Shown here: piece by piece, positions 33,056-45,084 of the stretch | Position numbering within the stretch: position 1 is the first letter of the stretch | Layout of the letters: each line of letters begins with the position of its first letter | Assembly: GCF_000471905.2 (NCBI RefSeq) | Contig: NW_006499763.1 | Span: 155,084 to 219,083, forward strand | Origin: Amborella trichopoda | Lineage: Eukaryota; Streptophyta; Magnoliopsida; Amborellales; Amborellaceae | DNA length: 64,000 nucleotides | Direction: 5' to 3' | Notes under the pieces: generated by a model | Told to the model about the DNA's origin: nothing | Databases searched by the model: none | The model's input: only the letters and a program-made list of their open reading frames with translations | Position numbers and translations under genes: made by a program

Positions 33056-34828
33056 TGGTATCAGAGCTACGGCTCCATTCTTCTCTTAATAAATGTGTAA
33101 CCTGTAAGTGCAATCTTTCTTCTCATCGCATTTCTGATCTATATAACTTCTATTCCTTCTGCTAAAGAATCTCGCAATCATCTCCTTGAAATTTTTTAAA
33201 ATTGCTGGTGTTTTTCTCTTTAACTACTGCATTAATCTTTTCTTCCTCATCTTGTAACTATGATCTCTCTAACTACTGTGTTAACCTCCTCTTCTTCATC
33301 TTGTAACTGCAACCTCTCTCTGAACACCTTATTGTCTACCTATATAACTTCTATTTCTCTCCCCAAACATTCCCACAATCTTCTTCTCAAGGCTTTGAAA
33401 CCTATCGGTTTGTCGCTCAAGCTAATACATCAACCTTCTCTCTTCTTGTAAAAGGTTGAAAACGGTTATCTTCTAGAAAGTTTTTGTTTACTTGTAAAAA
33501 GGGTGTGTCGTTTTGCAATGACAATAAGTGAATGTTTTCTTATAAAAGAGCAAATTCGGCAACTTTGGTAATCCATGTACCGATATTATTTCTAAAAGGC
33601 CCAATAGAACTTCGGCAATCTAAGCACCAAAGTTGGTCTTGTTTTCTTTCCGAAAACTCCGGCAACTAGAGTATTGAAGTAATCACTATTGTCTCCCAGA
33701 ATCATTTGGTATTAAACTTGGTAAAGACAAATGAAGTATTCTATTCCCGGTAAATTCCTTGTTATCAAAACTTCAAGTGAAGTAGTTTTAGTCATGGCTT
33801 TGCTAAGTTTTCCATCCTTCAAATGTATTATACTTGGTGGAAATGACTGCCTCAAATAGAAGGGCCTTGCACATTAAGATCAATCAAATGTACATCTGAC
33901 GAATTAAAAGAAAATCAAGGTACCAATCTAGAATTACAAAGCATTCCATTAAGAGAGAAATTGATCCCAAATATTTAGGATGTAAATTGAAAGTTAAAAC
34001 ATTATTGAGGTGGTTGCTTTCTATTCTCTTGGATGACCTACTCAGAAGTAATGCATCTGAAGACATCTCAAGAAATGTGGGAGACCATTCATAAATAATA
34101 TCAAATTGAAATATTTGCAACTCATGACTGAACTGATTAACCTACAAAGGGGCTCACAATCAAAGATTGAATATTTGAATAGGTTAAGACTATATGTGAT
34201 CCCCTTACAAGAATTGGTAGATCGGAAAATGATCAAGATATGGTCCTATATATACTCAAATGTGCTTGGGCCAGAATTTAAGTCCTTTGAGACCTCTCTT
34301 GTGACTAAGCCTCCCTTTCGATCATCTCTTCTCACATATGAAGCATGATTTGTATCTTCATCGGTTGGTGAGAATCTCAAGCCCTTGTCAATACACGATC
34401 ATAGCATAGAGGTGGTTGTACTCTATGATGTGGCTGTTATAAAGGTAGACGAGACAGAGGTTGCAATCAAAATCAGCAATGCATTCTTGGGGCCAACCCA
34501 TATTTTCACCTGCCTCAATAGTCAAGAGTGGGTATCCAATCCCATGTAACCTGCTAATACTATGGACGACATGGACACATTGCTAAAAATGATCGAGATA
34601 TCAAAAATGCTTCATCATCCCACAATACAATAGTTCATGACTTCATCAACTTATTGGTCATTGCACCAACTGATCGCTCTTGGATTGTGGATACTGGTGC
34701 AACTGCTTACATGACAGATGATAACTCTCAACTTCGAGGTAAAACTCCTTACTACGGCCCTTGCATGGTATTCACAAGAGATGACATTGCCTACCTACAA
34801 CCCATTCTAAGACTTATCTATTTCTACT
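33056..34828 (+). mobile_element. Ty1/copia relic (leader, gag, start of protease)
   Basis: An exact initiator-Met primer site TGGTATCAGAGC lies at 33056-33067. Gag fragments follow: HLKTSQEMWETIHK near 34050, NLQRGSQSKIEYLNRLRLYV at 34137-34196, and a damaged zinc knuckle YYGRHGHIAKNDR near 34557. The element continues into a protease-like block and then stops abruptly where an LTR-like unit begins at 34829. No copia integrase or RT is present. The gag frames are broken by stops. Confidence 0.7.
34040..34350 (+). pseudogene. Copia gag fragment
   Basis: 34106-34348 is open for 80 codons and contains LQRGSQSKIEYLNRLR, matching the UBN2-type gag of plant copia elements (leucine-rich helix, then an EYLNRL core). 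The preceding TSQEMWETIHK block lies in another frame with a stop. Nucleocapsid residues follow near 34557 without the expected cysteines. Confidence 0.65.
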
Positions 34829-34852
34829 TGTTGGGGGTGATTTTGGACACTT
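34654..34852 (+). pseudogene. Copia protease N-terminal fragment
   Basis: Codons from 34678 read DRSWIVDTGATAYMTDDNSQ. DTGA is the aspartic protease active-site motif in the SWIVDTGAT context typical of copia polyproteins. The open frame runs into the LTR-like unit at 34829, so its last eight codons are foreign. Confidence 0.7.
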
Positions 34853-35697
34853 AAAACTTAAAGATGAAATAAATAAAACCAATGGTCAAGATTAAATCTA
34901 AACATCTGGATCAAATAGTAATTGAGAAAATACAAGCTTAATAGACGAAAGAACCCTATGAGTGCCCAGTTCTAATATTATTTCAAGATATGTCTGCACA
35001 AATATCTCAAATATTGTGTTAGATAACTCATATGATTAGAACTTGTCATATAGGGGCTCATATGCCTTGAAAGTTCTAAATCGATTAATATAAGCCTTAA
35101 CTGTTGGTCGCATTTAGAGGTTGCCATAAATATATCATTTTGGGACCAAATTGTGGGTTGATATTGAAAGTTGGACTGTCTGATCAAGCACGGTGTATAT
35201 AAATTAAAAATTTTCTTATTCTTACACCGGCAAGACTACTCACAATATCCAATTACAAACAAATAGCTCTTGAAACAAATAAATAAAAGAAAAAAACACG
35301 GTTCTCACTGGCTACCATTATTAAATACAATTCCTTAAACCAAAACCTTAATTCTTTGCTTTATGGGAAGAGAAGATCAAATCACAAATAAATATTTAAA
35401 GAAGTAAAAATTATCGGAGATTACCTCAACCGGGCTTAGTTCACCCCACAGCGAGTTTCTTCCTTCCGATGGTACTCCAGATCGATGATCGGTCTCTTGA
35501 TTATCATACATATAGAGAAACCCTCTCAATGACATATAGATCTAGATCTAAAACTAACTACCTAAGGAATCAATGCCTTAGTCCTGCTCAAAACCCTTTA
35601 TCAAAGAGAGAGAAGTCTATTAGCAAGGGGATCCTCCTCTTTGCTACCCAAAAATCAAATCACCACAAGTTAACCTTAGCTTAGGCGTGTCATCTAG

Positions 35698-35703
<6 letters not shown>

Positions 35704-35734
<31 letters not shown>
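35704..35734. repeat. (GA)n microsatellite at gap edge
   Basis: A pure GA run of about 31 bp that ends at the first N; the assembly probably failed here. Confidence 0.95.
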
Positions 35735-36653
35735 NNNNNNNNNNNNNNNNNNNNNNNNNNNNNNNNNNNNNNNNNNNNNNNNNNNNNNNNNNNNNNNNNN
35801 NNNNNNNNNNNNNNNNNNNNNNNNNNNNNNNNNNNNNNNNNNNNNNNNNNNNNNNNNNNNNNNNNNNNNNNNNNNNNNNNNNNNNNNNNNNNNNNNNNNN
35901 NNNNNNNNNNNNNNNNNNNNNNNNNNNNNNNNNNNNNNNNNNNNNNNNNNNNNNNNNNNNNNNNNNNNNNNNNNNNNNNNNNNNNNNNNNNNNNNNNNNN
36001 NNNNNNNNNNNNNNNNNNNNNNNNNNNNNNNNNNNNNNNNNNNNNNNNNNNNNNNNNNNNNNNNNNNNNNNNNNNNNNNNNNNNNNNNNNNNNNNNNNNN
36101 NNNNNNNNNNNNNNNNNNNNNNNNNNNNNNNNNNNNNNNNNNNNNNNNNNNNNNNNNNNNNNNNNNNNNNNNNNNNNNNNNNNNNNNNNNNNNNNNNNNN
36201 NNNNNNNNNNNNNNNNNNNNNNNNNNNNNNNNNNNNNNNNNNNNNNNNNNNNNNNNNNNNNNNNNNNNNNNNNNNNNNNNNNNNNNNNNNNNNNNNNNNN
36301 NNNNNNNNNNNNNNNNNNNNNNNNNNNNNNNNNNNNNNNNNNNNNNNNNNNNNNNNNNNNNNNNNNNNNNNNNNNNNNNNNNNNNNNNNNNNNNNNNNNN
36401 NNNNNNNNNNNNNNNNNNNNNNNNNNNNNNNNNNNNNNNNNNNNNNNNNNNNNNNNNNNNNNNNNNNNNNNNNNNNNNNNNNNNNNNNNNNNNNNNNNNN
36501 NNNNNNNNNNNNNNNNNNNNNNNNNNNNNNNNNNNNNNNNNNNNNNNNNNNNNNNNNNNNNNNNNNNNNNNNNNNNNNNNNNNNNNNNNNNNNNNNNNNN
36601 NNNNNNNNNNNNNNNNNNNNNNNNNNNNNNNNNNNNNNNNNNNNNNNNNNNNN
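35735..36653. other. Assembly gap (919 N)
   Basis: A run of N inside LTR-like copy 1. Long open frames spanning it are artefacts. Confidence 0.99.
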
Positions 36654-38308
36654 AAATATTATTTCTTAGATCAAACAATCTTGATTCAAAGATTTATTAA
36701 ATATTTCAATGTTATCATGTAAGTTGACTATACCCAAAAGATAAGCCAACAAACAAAGGGATACTTATCACCTAATCTTGGAGAACAAGTTAATCCCTAT
36801 GGGTGGGGCGTACCATCTTTTGGTGGCCACACGTGAGCCCCACCCAATCCCATATGCTCTAAATTGGGCCCCCATATTTATAGAGGGTCTCATATAATTT
36901 TAGAAAATATTTATTTTATATTTAAAATTGTTAAATCTTATATTTTATTTAAAACATTGAAAAGTTAATTTCTCTTAATTTATAAATCCAAATGATAAAA
37001 ATGAAATATATGAAGATTCACAAAAACTTAGATAAATATTCTAAAACTCATATATCATAAAATTAATTAAAGCTAATTAATTTTGATGGGAATTGGATCC
37101 AGTAGATCTTGGAATTTATCAATATACGGCACTCGACCTTCAATTGCGGACCACGATCCACCTAACTTTCTCAAACTCACCCAACAGTTCTCATGACCCA
37201 CAGTCTACTACAGGGACTCATGATTGGACCACCAAAGTGAGCAAATAGACTAGGGGATACAATCTCAGTTTATGGATTTCAGGTTCTCCACTAGAGACAA
37301 AAAAATCATAGTCCTCGTGACCATGATGCAACCATGACTCTGTGGTGTATAAGGGTAACCTCTCACTCATGTACATGTTTCACCCTCATTGGCGAATCTG
37401 AAAACGACTATCTATGTACTTGCCGTGTGATGATATAACGATATGGTTTTAACCATGTCTCTAAAAGCTATTCATCATACGCAATGGCCATACAGTCCCT
37501 CGGCTGTCATCTGGGCATACTCTGACCTCATCAAGGGCTAACCTACTAAACTTTTCTTGGAAGATCCCTATGCCCAAGTATTTTGGGTTTTTCCAAACTC
37601 GGCTGACCTAGCACGTCGAGCGTATTCCTAGTATTGGAAAATGGCATTTGCCTAGTATGGTCTACAAGAGGACCACACTCCCACTGAGTTTATGTTTCAC
37701 TATATAAAATACTCATACAAGCTCTCATAAGGCTTTTAAAGGCCACATAAACCTAACAGATACTCCCATGACATAATACTCCTCTCATCGTCATAATGAA
37801 GACATTTGGATAAAAGTCAATATAACCACTTTCCTTAATTTTATAAGGTCAAGCTCTCATAAGGCTTAGAGTCACGTCGTTTGACTTTTGCTCTACAAGA
37901 ATTGCCTAGGTTTAAAGTAGGAGTGGCCATGGACTTGGGCCTGACAACCAGACCCAACCTGGTCCCGATATGGGTCTAAAAATTGGAACTGACAGGTAGG
38001 TATTGGATCCCAATAATGGATCCGAATACTATTCACGTTCGGGGTCTGGGTCCATGTGGACTCTACCCAATAGTGTTATTATATTATAATAATATTTAAT
38101 TAATATTTAAATAAATATAACTATATATTTTTAGTTGTAATATTTAAATACTACATGTATATATTTACATAATAGTTAAATATATTTATTTTTTTAACTT
38201 TCAGTCGAAACCAGCCCGGACCCGTTCCAAGACGATACCGCCCCGTGTCTAAAGTTCCAATTTTCAGCTTATTTTCCTTAAGTCTACTCTCCTCCTCTTT
38301 TCAAAGAA

Positions 38309-38703
38309 GGGTGTGGTTTGCATAGACCCTAGGCTCTAAACAATCAAATTAGAGCCTACTTTTAGATAGTGTCGAGAAATGTGGTTCTAACACTAGAAAT
38401 CTTCGCGATAGCTTTAAAATATATTTTCATCTTTATTTATAATGTTTAAAGCTTAAAAAATGGTGTAGATCGACATATCTATGTAAACTTAAAAAACTTG
38501 AAAATTAACGGTCAAAAAATGCATTACAAAATACATTATTTCCAAAAATTGAAATCAAATTTTTTTTTTTAAGTCCATGCATCTTGATGTTGAGATGATC
38601 AATTTAAGGATTTTTGAGCATCAAAATAATCTCGTCTAGTGAAATTTTTGAGGTAGGCTCAAATGTGATCGTTTAGAGTCTCGGCTCTATATAAACTTTT
38701 CCC
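38309..38703. mobile_element. MULE-type MITE copy C (395 bp) with 9-bp target duplication
   Basis: Perfect flanking repeat TTCAAAGAA (38300-38308 and 38704-38712). Ends GGGTGTGGTTTGCATAGACC and GGCTCTATATAAACTTTTCC plus C are imperfect inverted repeats of about 45 bp. The core carries CATGCATCTTGATGTTGAGA. Non-coding. This is the clearest reference copy of the subfamily with CTCTAAACAATC ends. Confidence 0.88.
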
Positions 38704-38929
38704 TTCAAAGAAAGCATTGAAGTAAACTAAATCAACATCAACCTTATTATTTTTTATTTTATTTTGATACTCCCTCCATTATGGTAGTAACTTGTAAATG
38801 ATGGTTTTGACTTGGGAGGACACATCTAATTCAGTGGCACATCCTTTAAGTTCACTTCTTATAAACTACAACACTTACACTTGGTTGGGCATTGATTTAT
38901 TCTCTGTGAAATTAAAGGCCAAGTAATTT

Positions 38930-39496
38930 GAAATAGAAACAACTTTTGGTTACCTGATTCCTTTGTTCGATACTTTGTTTCCAGAAGGTGCCAAAGTTCT
39001 TTCGCCAAACCAATAAATACATGTCATAAATTGAGAGTATTAATGATGTGGCCTTTGCACACATAGTCCTCCCACCACTTTTGATGCAGTTGGGAATGTT
39101 CATCAGTCTCTCCTTCACCTAGTTGTGGTAAACTTTGAAATTTGTTTCTTGATTGCATAGGCTACTTTGAGCATGGTCAATAATAATATCAACATTTGTT
39201 ACCATCTTTTGAAGTTGGTTTATCGAACTGATCGCTTTTAGTAAATTCTTGATCATAACATTGATAGAACTCATGAAAGTTTCAGCCAGAAATATTTTCT
39301 TGGAAAACTTGGGTTTGGTTGAAACTAAGATAATAAAATCTAGTTTTTTGGAGGTATTGGAAGACGAATTATGGAGAAATTTTCCTATTTCAGGCAGGTC
39401 AATGATCTGTCTCAATATTATAGTTGGCCCCAACTGATTTAAGCAGTATGCATAAGGTTCTCCAGTCAAAGTTATCCAAAGAATACCATAGAACAA
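38930..39496 (-). pseudogene. Copia-like gag fragment, frameshifted
   Basis: In one minus-strand frame, about 39140-38940 reads HSQLHQKWWEDYVCKGHIIN then, after one stop, LAKELWHLLETKYRTKESG. The pattern of W, CK and I followed by KELW..LE.KY is that of UBN2/DUF4219 gag of plant copia elements. The adjoining open stretch 39496-39119 (125 codons, LFLAETFMSSINV-like, no clear family) is in a different frame and may be its diverged N-terminal side. No LTR or pol was found. The tail block is moderately sure; the upstream part is not recognised. Confidence 0.5.
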
Positions 39497-40260
39497 ATGA
39501 TCGAATACTTATCTTGTGTGTTCAACTCACATGACTAACAAGACTTCAGGGCACTAGAGTTGTCTTTCTTTTAGAAAAATGAAGTTAAAAAAAGAGTTCC
39601 TGTGTATAAAGTTGTGTTTTAAGAGTGAAACTAGTTGCATTTATAGAGGGAAAATGCCTTTTCATTTTTACGGTTCTCACTATTTTACGCATGGTGATTG
39701 TTATTTCTGGACATTTTGGAACATTTCTATTCATCAAACAAAGGTATCTCCACAAAATAATTCCCCCAATTGATTATAAATAGTATGCACAGAGTTCTCA
39801 AGGTCTGTCCTTAACTCCTGAGAGCAAGTGATTGAATCATTGTCTTGCATGTTCAACGCACATGGATAACAAGAAATCAGGGTACTAGAGTTGCCTTTAT
39901 TTTTTTTGATATTATGGAACATTTTGCTTCTTCACGCGAAAGCTATTTTTATACAATAGTTCCAACTAATTATAATTAGTTTGCATAAGTTCTCGAGGTA
40001 ATTTTGCCCTCAAAATCCATGAGCATAAATGATTGAATACGTATCTTGCATGTTCAACGCACATGATCGACAAGACCTCACTATACTGCGGTTGTCTTTC
40101 TTTTAGAAAAGAGGTTGTCACAGTATGTAAAAGGTTTTGTTTTGGGAGTAAAAAAAAGTCTCGTATATAAAGAGAAATTGTCATTTCATGCCGTGGGTTA
40201 TGCCTTATGAGTGCTCATTTGTAGACATTTTGGAGAATTTTGCTTCTTCACACAAAAACT
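39430..40260. repeat. Degenerate triplicated segment
   Basis: Three blocks start at AGTATGCATAAGGTTCTC (39448), AGTATGCACAGAGTTCTC (39780) and AGTTTGCATAAGTTCTCG (39977). Each is followed by TCTTGYRTGTTCAACKCACA and a TTGTCTTTCTTTTAG-like string. Spacing is uneven because the first unit carries about 130 bp more. No function recognised. Confidence 0.65.
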
Positions 40261-40269
40261 ACGATGTGC

Positions 40270-42740
40270 AACATTGCCATGAGCGGCATCACTGCACAAT
40301 AGACATCAAGCAACAATCCCAACCCTTGCTCATGCACAGATCAGTGGTGCTCGCTCATACACAGATCGGTGGTGCACGCATGTGCTTCATATGAGCCTTC
40401 TCTCTCTTTGATTTTATGAACATAACAAATAAGGGTATTCTCATATTTATGCATGATTTCTCTTATGTATTCTCCAATATGGGATGAAAGCCCACCAAAT
40501 TGCTCAACCTATATGAATTATACTTTCCAAAGACTAAACTCTTGAAAAGATATTATCTTGAAATAACGTCGAGTATTTTATAAATAAAAAATACTAACAT
40601 CCTCTCCCTACATATCAAAGACGTAACAATCCCCATTTTTTAAAAAATTAATAATTTTCTTTCGAACCTAGGATTCTTAGATCCCACAAAGGAAAAAAGA
40701 AGGAAGTTTTCCATCTCACATGAAGAGACCAAGTGCTTGGAAATTTGAGTGAATTTTAAGTCTCAGCAGCAACTTGTAGGAAATAAGGAACCTGAAAGTC
40801 TTTCCTTGAATTATCATCAGCTTCATCCTTAAAGTCAAGCTAAACTCTAGGTCTCTTCTCCCCTGCTTGCCGAGCTTTGGAGGGAAGCAAAGCCAAAGCA
40901 AAGTCTACTAAATTGAAATGGCTTTGCTCTTTGGCTCGTTCAGTGCTTATGCACTTCGCTTCCTCCCTTCTGGCGAAGCTTCTACGATTAGCTTCGCTAG
41001 CACTTGGAAAGCGAGCTTCAGCCTTTCTCTCTCTCTCTCTCAAGTTTCACCTGAGTTTGGCTCCATTTCAACACTTTAAACCTCATCAAGCCAAACTTTG
41101 ATGGCTGTAAAGACAATCTGGGGGTAGTTGGACATATTTTTGTGGGCAAAGATTCTTTTGCATAGTGGTGGGGAGCACATAGCATAGTTTTCTTTGATAT
41201 GATGATGGTGGAAGCAACATCTCCTTTGACAATCTCCAAATTTTGTAAACAATCAAACCTGTGTTGAAGTGTGATGAGAAAAAAGATGGAGGGAAACCAT
41301 TGGAAATCAGTTGTTATTTTCAATTCTTGGAGTTACTTTTGGGTTATGTTGACTTCAATGAACTAGATTGGATCAAATAGATAATTGGCCCGTGTACTGT
41401 GCTCCCATGGATGCATACTGTGCAATTTTTCTCTTTGGGAAAAAAGTCCTTTTAAGGATCTTTTGGGATTTAAACTTTGGGATCCACTTAAGAATTGCCA
41501 GATGATTATTTTTAAAAAAAAATAAAATTAAAATTTGAGTTCTTCAACAACACTGAGATCTGCCTTCAATAAAATAGTTGGTTAGTAAATGGACAATTTG
41601 CTAAATTAAAGAATCCACTTGAATAATTAACTTTTTAAATAAATCCTCAAGCTTTATGGTCCTAAAAGTTCTCATGCATTGAGATTTATTAGGGGGAGTA
41701 AATGGACAATATGCTAAATTAGGAACATGAGATCTTTTGAGTTATTTAATTACTTAAAATTTAACCTAATATTAGGACAATATTTTTCTGACCGAGATCT
41801 TATGAGTTATTTAATTACTTAAAATTTAACCTAATATTGCGACAATATTTTTCTGACCGAGTGGTGCAATATTCATAATATAATGATTGATGTTTTAGAG
41901 GAACGTCAATGGCATGTGATTCCAACTACTGGCGTACACCTCCACTCCCTCTCATGTCCACATGAATATTTGGACAATGAAAACTACGTGCACATGAATG
42001 TAATCAGGATGAAAATATACAAAGTTTCGTTTGTAGCGATACGCAATAGGATTGTGGGTATTGTACAAGAAACACATTACTCTTGCATTATCTCTCCATG
42101 TTGCTCTAGAGATCAAGGATGGCAATGAGCCGGGTGGGCTGGTCAGGCCTGGTCGGCTTTCCATTCTAAAAACTAGGGCATGGGCCACCTTTTGTGGCCC
42201 AAGGACGGGCTATAATAGGGTTGGCCCGGCCCTCATTTTTATCTATATTTATGTTTTATTTTTTAAAATTTTTTGTAGCCCAGCCTGGAAGGCCTAACCC
42301 TAAAAAGGCTAAAGGTGGGATTGGGCCATGGCCTCTTTGGCGTGATTAAGCCAGGACTAGGCCCATGCCATGCTAAAGCCAAGCGGACTCGTTGTCGGTC
42401 CTACTAGAAACCATATTAATCAATAAAACACGATATTTTAAAAAAATCTCTGAATTTTTGAAATCGGTTAAAAACTCCGAGCTTTTTTTACCATAACCGA
42501 TGTACGTCCCGCATTTTATTTTTTTAAAAAAATAGATTTCAAAAGAACTTTTCCCTATAAATTTATTTCGTTATGAACTTAAATATTATTGAATTTTTGG
42601 TTTAAACATAGGTGCATTAATAATGTGAGTAAATTAAGAATCTTGATTTAACCAAAAATTCCAATAATGAATTCTCTTAAAAAAAAAGTACGAAAAAATA
42701 CAAGCAATTTATTGCACAGAAAAAGCAATCAAAACAATTG
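40270..42740. other. Unassigned intergenic DNA with a 65-bp duplication and GGC-rich tract
   Basis: No gene recognised. A 65-bp unit (GAGATCTTWTGAGTTATTTA...) is tandemly duplicated at 41729-41860 with few differences. 42120-42400 is a tract rich in GGGCC and GGCCC words, similar in style to the GGGTC-rich tracts near 37930, 56050, 57030 and 57760. Confidence 0.5.
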
Positions 42741-42747
42741 TATATCT

Positions 42748-42959
42748 GAAAATAATATGTAGAATTAGAAGAAGAGTGACTTAATGAAAAATCTTTTTTT
42801 TTTAACCCATGGTATCCCAAAATAATAGGTAGAATTAGAAGAAGAGTGACCTAATGAAAAATCTATTTTTTTTTAACCCATAGCATCCCAAAATATTAGG
42901 TGGAATTCGAAGAAGAGTGACCTAATGAAAAATCTTTTTTTTTAACCCATAGGATCCCT
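42748..42959. repeat. 70-bp tandem repeat, three units
   Basis: Units share GAAGAGTGACCTAATGAAAA, a poly-T run and AACCCATRGNATCCC, at steps of 70 and 71 bp. The end of the third unit plus its 3' flank recurs inside MITE copy J at 49626-49661. Confidence 0.85.
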
Positions 42960-43179
42960 ATAAAGAGCCAGGGAGAGAGATTCAACGACACTAAAGATTT
43001 AGATAGCTAGGAATTCAGTGTGATATTCAGATTTTCTTGAATATTTAAATTTTCTTTTTACGGATAGAGAAGTTTGATTAATTTAATATTTTACTTTTTG
43101 TTTTTATTTCTGGCGTAAATAATATAGTATATTGGATTGACAATAATTCCAAAATAAATAAATAAATAAAAATCTCAGA

Positions 43180-43265
43180 CTTTGTGACTCCCATCAAGCC
43201 ATCCAATTTGATATCTAATGAGTAGAAATAACTGTGACCTCCATATACAAAAGATAACTAGTTCC
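43180..43265. mobile_element. Partial family 2 MITE
   Basis: CATCCAATTTGATATCTAAT followed by AACTGTGACCTCCATATACA matches one half of the 10212-10429 element and is the reverse complement of 44905-45000. Only one terminus is present. Confidence 0.5.
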
Positions 43266-43289
43266 TTTGTAGACCGTCCTTTTTATTAT

Positions 43290-43682
43290 GTGTGCAGTTA
43301 GCATACGGATGCATCTGTAGCTGTAGAGGTAAGGTGCACCTTTAAATTTTATCATGGTATATAATTTTGATGTAAAATGTTCTTAGGATTATCTCAAAAT
43401 CTATTTTTATATCTAATTATAAAATTTTAAATTTAAAAAATGGTTAAAATCAAGTAGATCTATAAACCTATGAAAATCTTGAAAATTGATGGTGTAGATA
43501 ATATGTGGTAAAATGCACTATTTCTAAGACTTAAAATCTTTTTGTTTTTCATGATCATACATCTCGATATTGAGATGATGAATCAAAGGGTTTTTCAACA
43601 TTAAAACTACATATTTTCATAGATTTTTGAGGTGCATCCGTAATTCTAAATATAAAGTTACAACCTTATATAAACCTTTTCC
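43290..43682. mobile_element. MULE-type MITE copy D (393 bp) with 9-bp target duplication
   Basis: Perfect duplication TTTTATTAT at 43281-43289 and 43683-43691. The core matches copy C (GAAAATCTTGAAAATTGATG, CATACATCTCGATATTGAGA), but the ends differ: one starts GTGTGCAGTTAGCATACGGA, the other ends ACAACCTTATATAAACCTTT. It represents a second end-type subfamily. Confidence 0.88.
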
Positions 43683-43699
43683 TTTTATTATTTTCCAGC

Positions 43700-44440
43700 T
43701 TAGAACCTATATATCACTCTCTCACTTGCACACTCACACGCAAGCGTTTGGGTTAGTAGAGAGCCGCGGCTCCCTTCAAACCCCCCTCGTGGACCTGCCT
43801 TGTGTGAACACCAAAAACATGATCCATAACCACTAACCGATCCCGTCCCCATCTTTCTCTAAAACTCCGTGCACGCAACTTTTCTCTCTCTAACCGCGCA
43901 GCGACTGCGCTCCTCGGTCTCAAATCAAAGCGAAGCGAAAGTGCGGGTGGTCTGAAAGGGTCACCGCTCGCATCATTCTCTGCCTCCCACAGCGCCCGCA
44001 ACTCTCCGGCGTACCGCACCCACGTCCGGGCCCACTGACGGCGACGTGAGCACGCCTTTCCAAATCCGTCTGATGGCCACGTGCCATCCTAGCGGGGGTC
44101 CCACCTCTCCAGCCTCTCTCCAATTCGGTCCCGCCACGTGTGTATGGATGCATGTATGGATGGGCATGGGGAACATGAGGGACAGGATGATGAGGGGGTG
44201 GGGTTGCATGTCGTCATGGGTGTGTCTCCTGAATGCCCGTCCCCTGTTCCTCTCTGTCCCCCACTCCCATTAAACCGATCTCCTCCCCATTATTACACCT
44301 TCCCCTTTAAAACCACTACACCTTTCAACTTCTATTATTTTATTTGGGAATTACAGGTTTATCTTTCCACCTCTCTCTCTCTCTCTAAACCTACCTCTCT
44401 CTCTCTCTCTACTAAAACCTCCTCGAGATGAACAAACGGG
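43700..44440 (+). promoter_or_regulatory. GC-rich promoter-like island with two G-boxes, no attached gene found
   Basis: This block is markedly GC-richer than its surroundings (about 43740-44280). It has a CTATATATCAC TATA-like motif near 43709, two perfect CACGTG G-boxes (44078-44083 and 44135-44140) and further ACGTG cores. It ends in CT-repeat tracts (44374-44414) that resemble a plant 5' leader and are followed by ATGAACAAACGG, which stops after seven codons. The open frames across the block match no protein family I know. It may be the stranded promoter of a gene destroyed by the downstream MITE field, or an unrecognised short gene. Confidence 0.35.
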
Positions 44441-44559
44441 AAATGGAATGATCGCTCTTACTAGCTAATACTGAATACATTGAAACAGAAAAAATATCTT
44501 GGTGAATCTGATATGCATAAAAATAATAATTTTTTCTCTTCTCTCTCCCTCGAGGAAAA

Positions 44560-44897
44560 CGTCATGCAAAGTGTCAACATTTCCAAAAACCTCCTAATTC
44601 ATGATCTCGACATCGAGGTTTAAGAATATAAAAAAAGTTTAAGAACATAAAAAAGAAAAACGATTTTGAGTTTTAAAAAATAATACACCTTGCAACACAT
44701 TATCTAGATTTTCATATGTTTATAAATCAAATTGATTTTAATAATTTTTACAGTTTAAAATTTTATAATTAGATATAAAAATAGATTTTGAAATAATTAT
44801 AAAAAAAAATTAACACCAAAATTAGATGTTATGATAAAATTTGGAGTTGTACCTTAATTGGGTTGTTTGATGTTGCAACCATATAGAAACTATACCC
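44560..44897. mobile_element. MULE-type MITE copy E, 5' end lost
   Basis: Reverse orientation relative to copy D: TGATCTCGACATCGAGGTTT near one side, then ACACATTATCTAGATTTTCA and a right end CATATAGAAACTATACCC. The left terminus cannot be recognised. Confidence 0.6.
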
Positions 44898-45000
44898 TTT
44901 ATCTTTTGTATATGGAGTTGTATATAGTGGTCATCATCATTCCTACTCATTAGATATCAAATTGGATGGTTTGAGATGAGTCACGAAATTCAAGATTTTT
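44898..45000. mobile_element. Partial family 2 MITE
   Basis: Starts TTTATCTTTTGTATATGGAG, like the terminus of the 63240-63453 copy in reverse, then CTCATTAGATATCAAATTGG. It abuts MITE copy E directly. Confidence 0.5.
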
Positions 45001-45084
45001 TTTTTCGAAACTTTATGATTTCAATGACAATCTTACAACTACCCATTTTAAAATTTAAAGAATAAAAATAGTTATGACAAAAAT

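Larger units (their letters stand above)
34829..37758 (-). mobile_element. LTR-like unit, copy 1 (probable solo LTR), contains the large assembly gap
   Basis: The plus strand starts TGTTGGGGGTGATTTTGG and ends CCTAACA. Its reverse complement is colinear with 58791-60844: both share GGTCAGAGTATGCCCAGATG-like, AGCCGAGGGACTGT and AAGCCCGGTTGAGGTAAT blocks in the same order. TG...CA ends and no coding capacity suggest a solo LTR. No clear target duplication was seen. Excluding 919 N, its length is 2011 bp against 2054 bp for the other copy. Confidence 0.65.

Noticed and set aside
35644..36722. Open frames of about 340 codons on both strands
   Set aside because: They consist almost entirely of the N gap plus a GA microsatellite; no sequence supports them.
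40840..41110. Frames rich in Ala and Leu around GCTTCG-like words
   Set aside because: Short direct and inverted AAGCTTCG-like repeats create open frames on both strands; no protein family fits.
43753..44209. Arg-rich minus-strand frames in the GC island
   Set aside because: Long frames are expected by chance in GC-rich DNA; three overlapping frames are open at once and none matches a known family.
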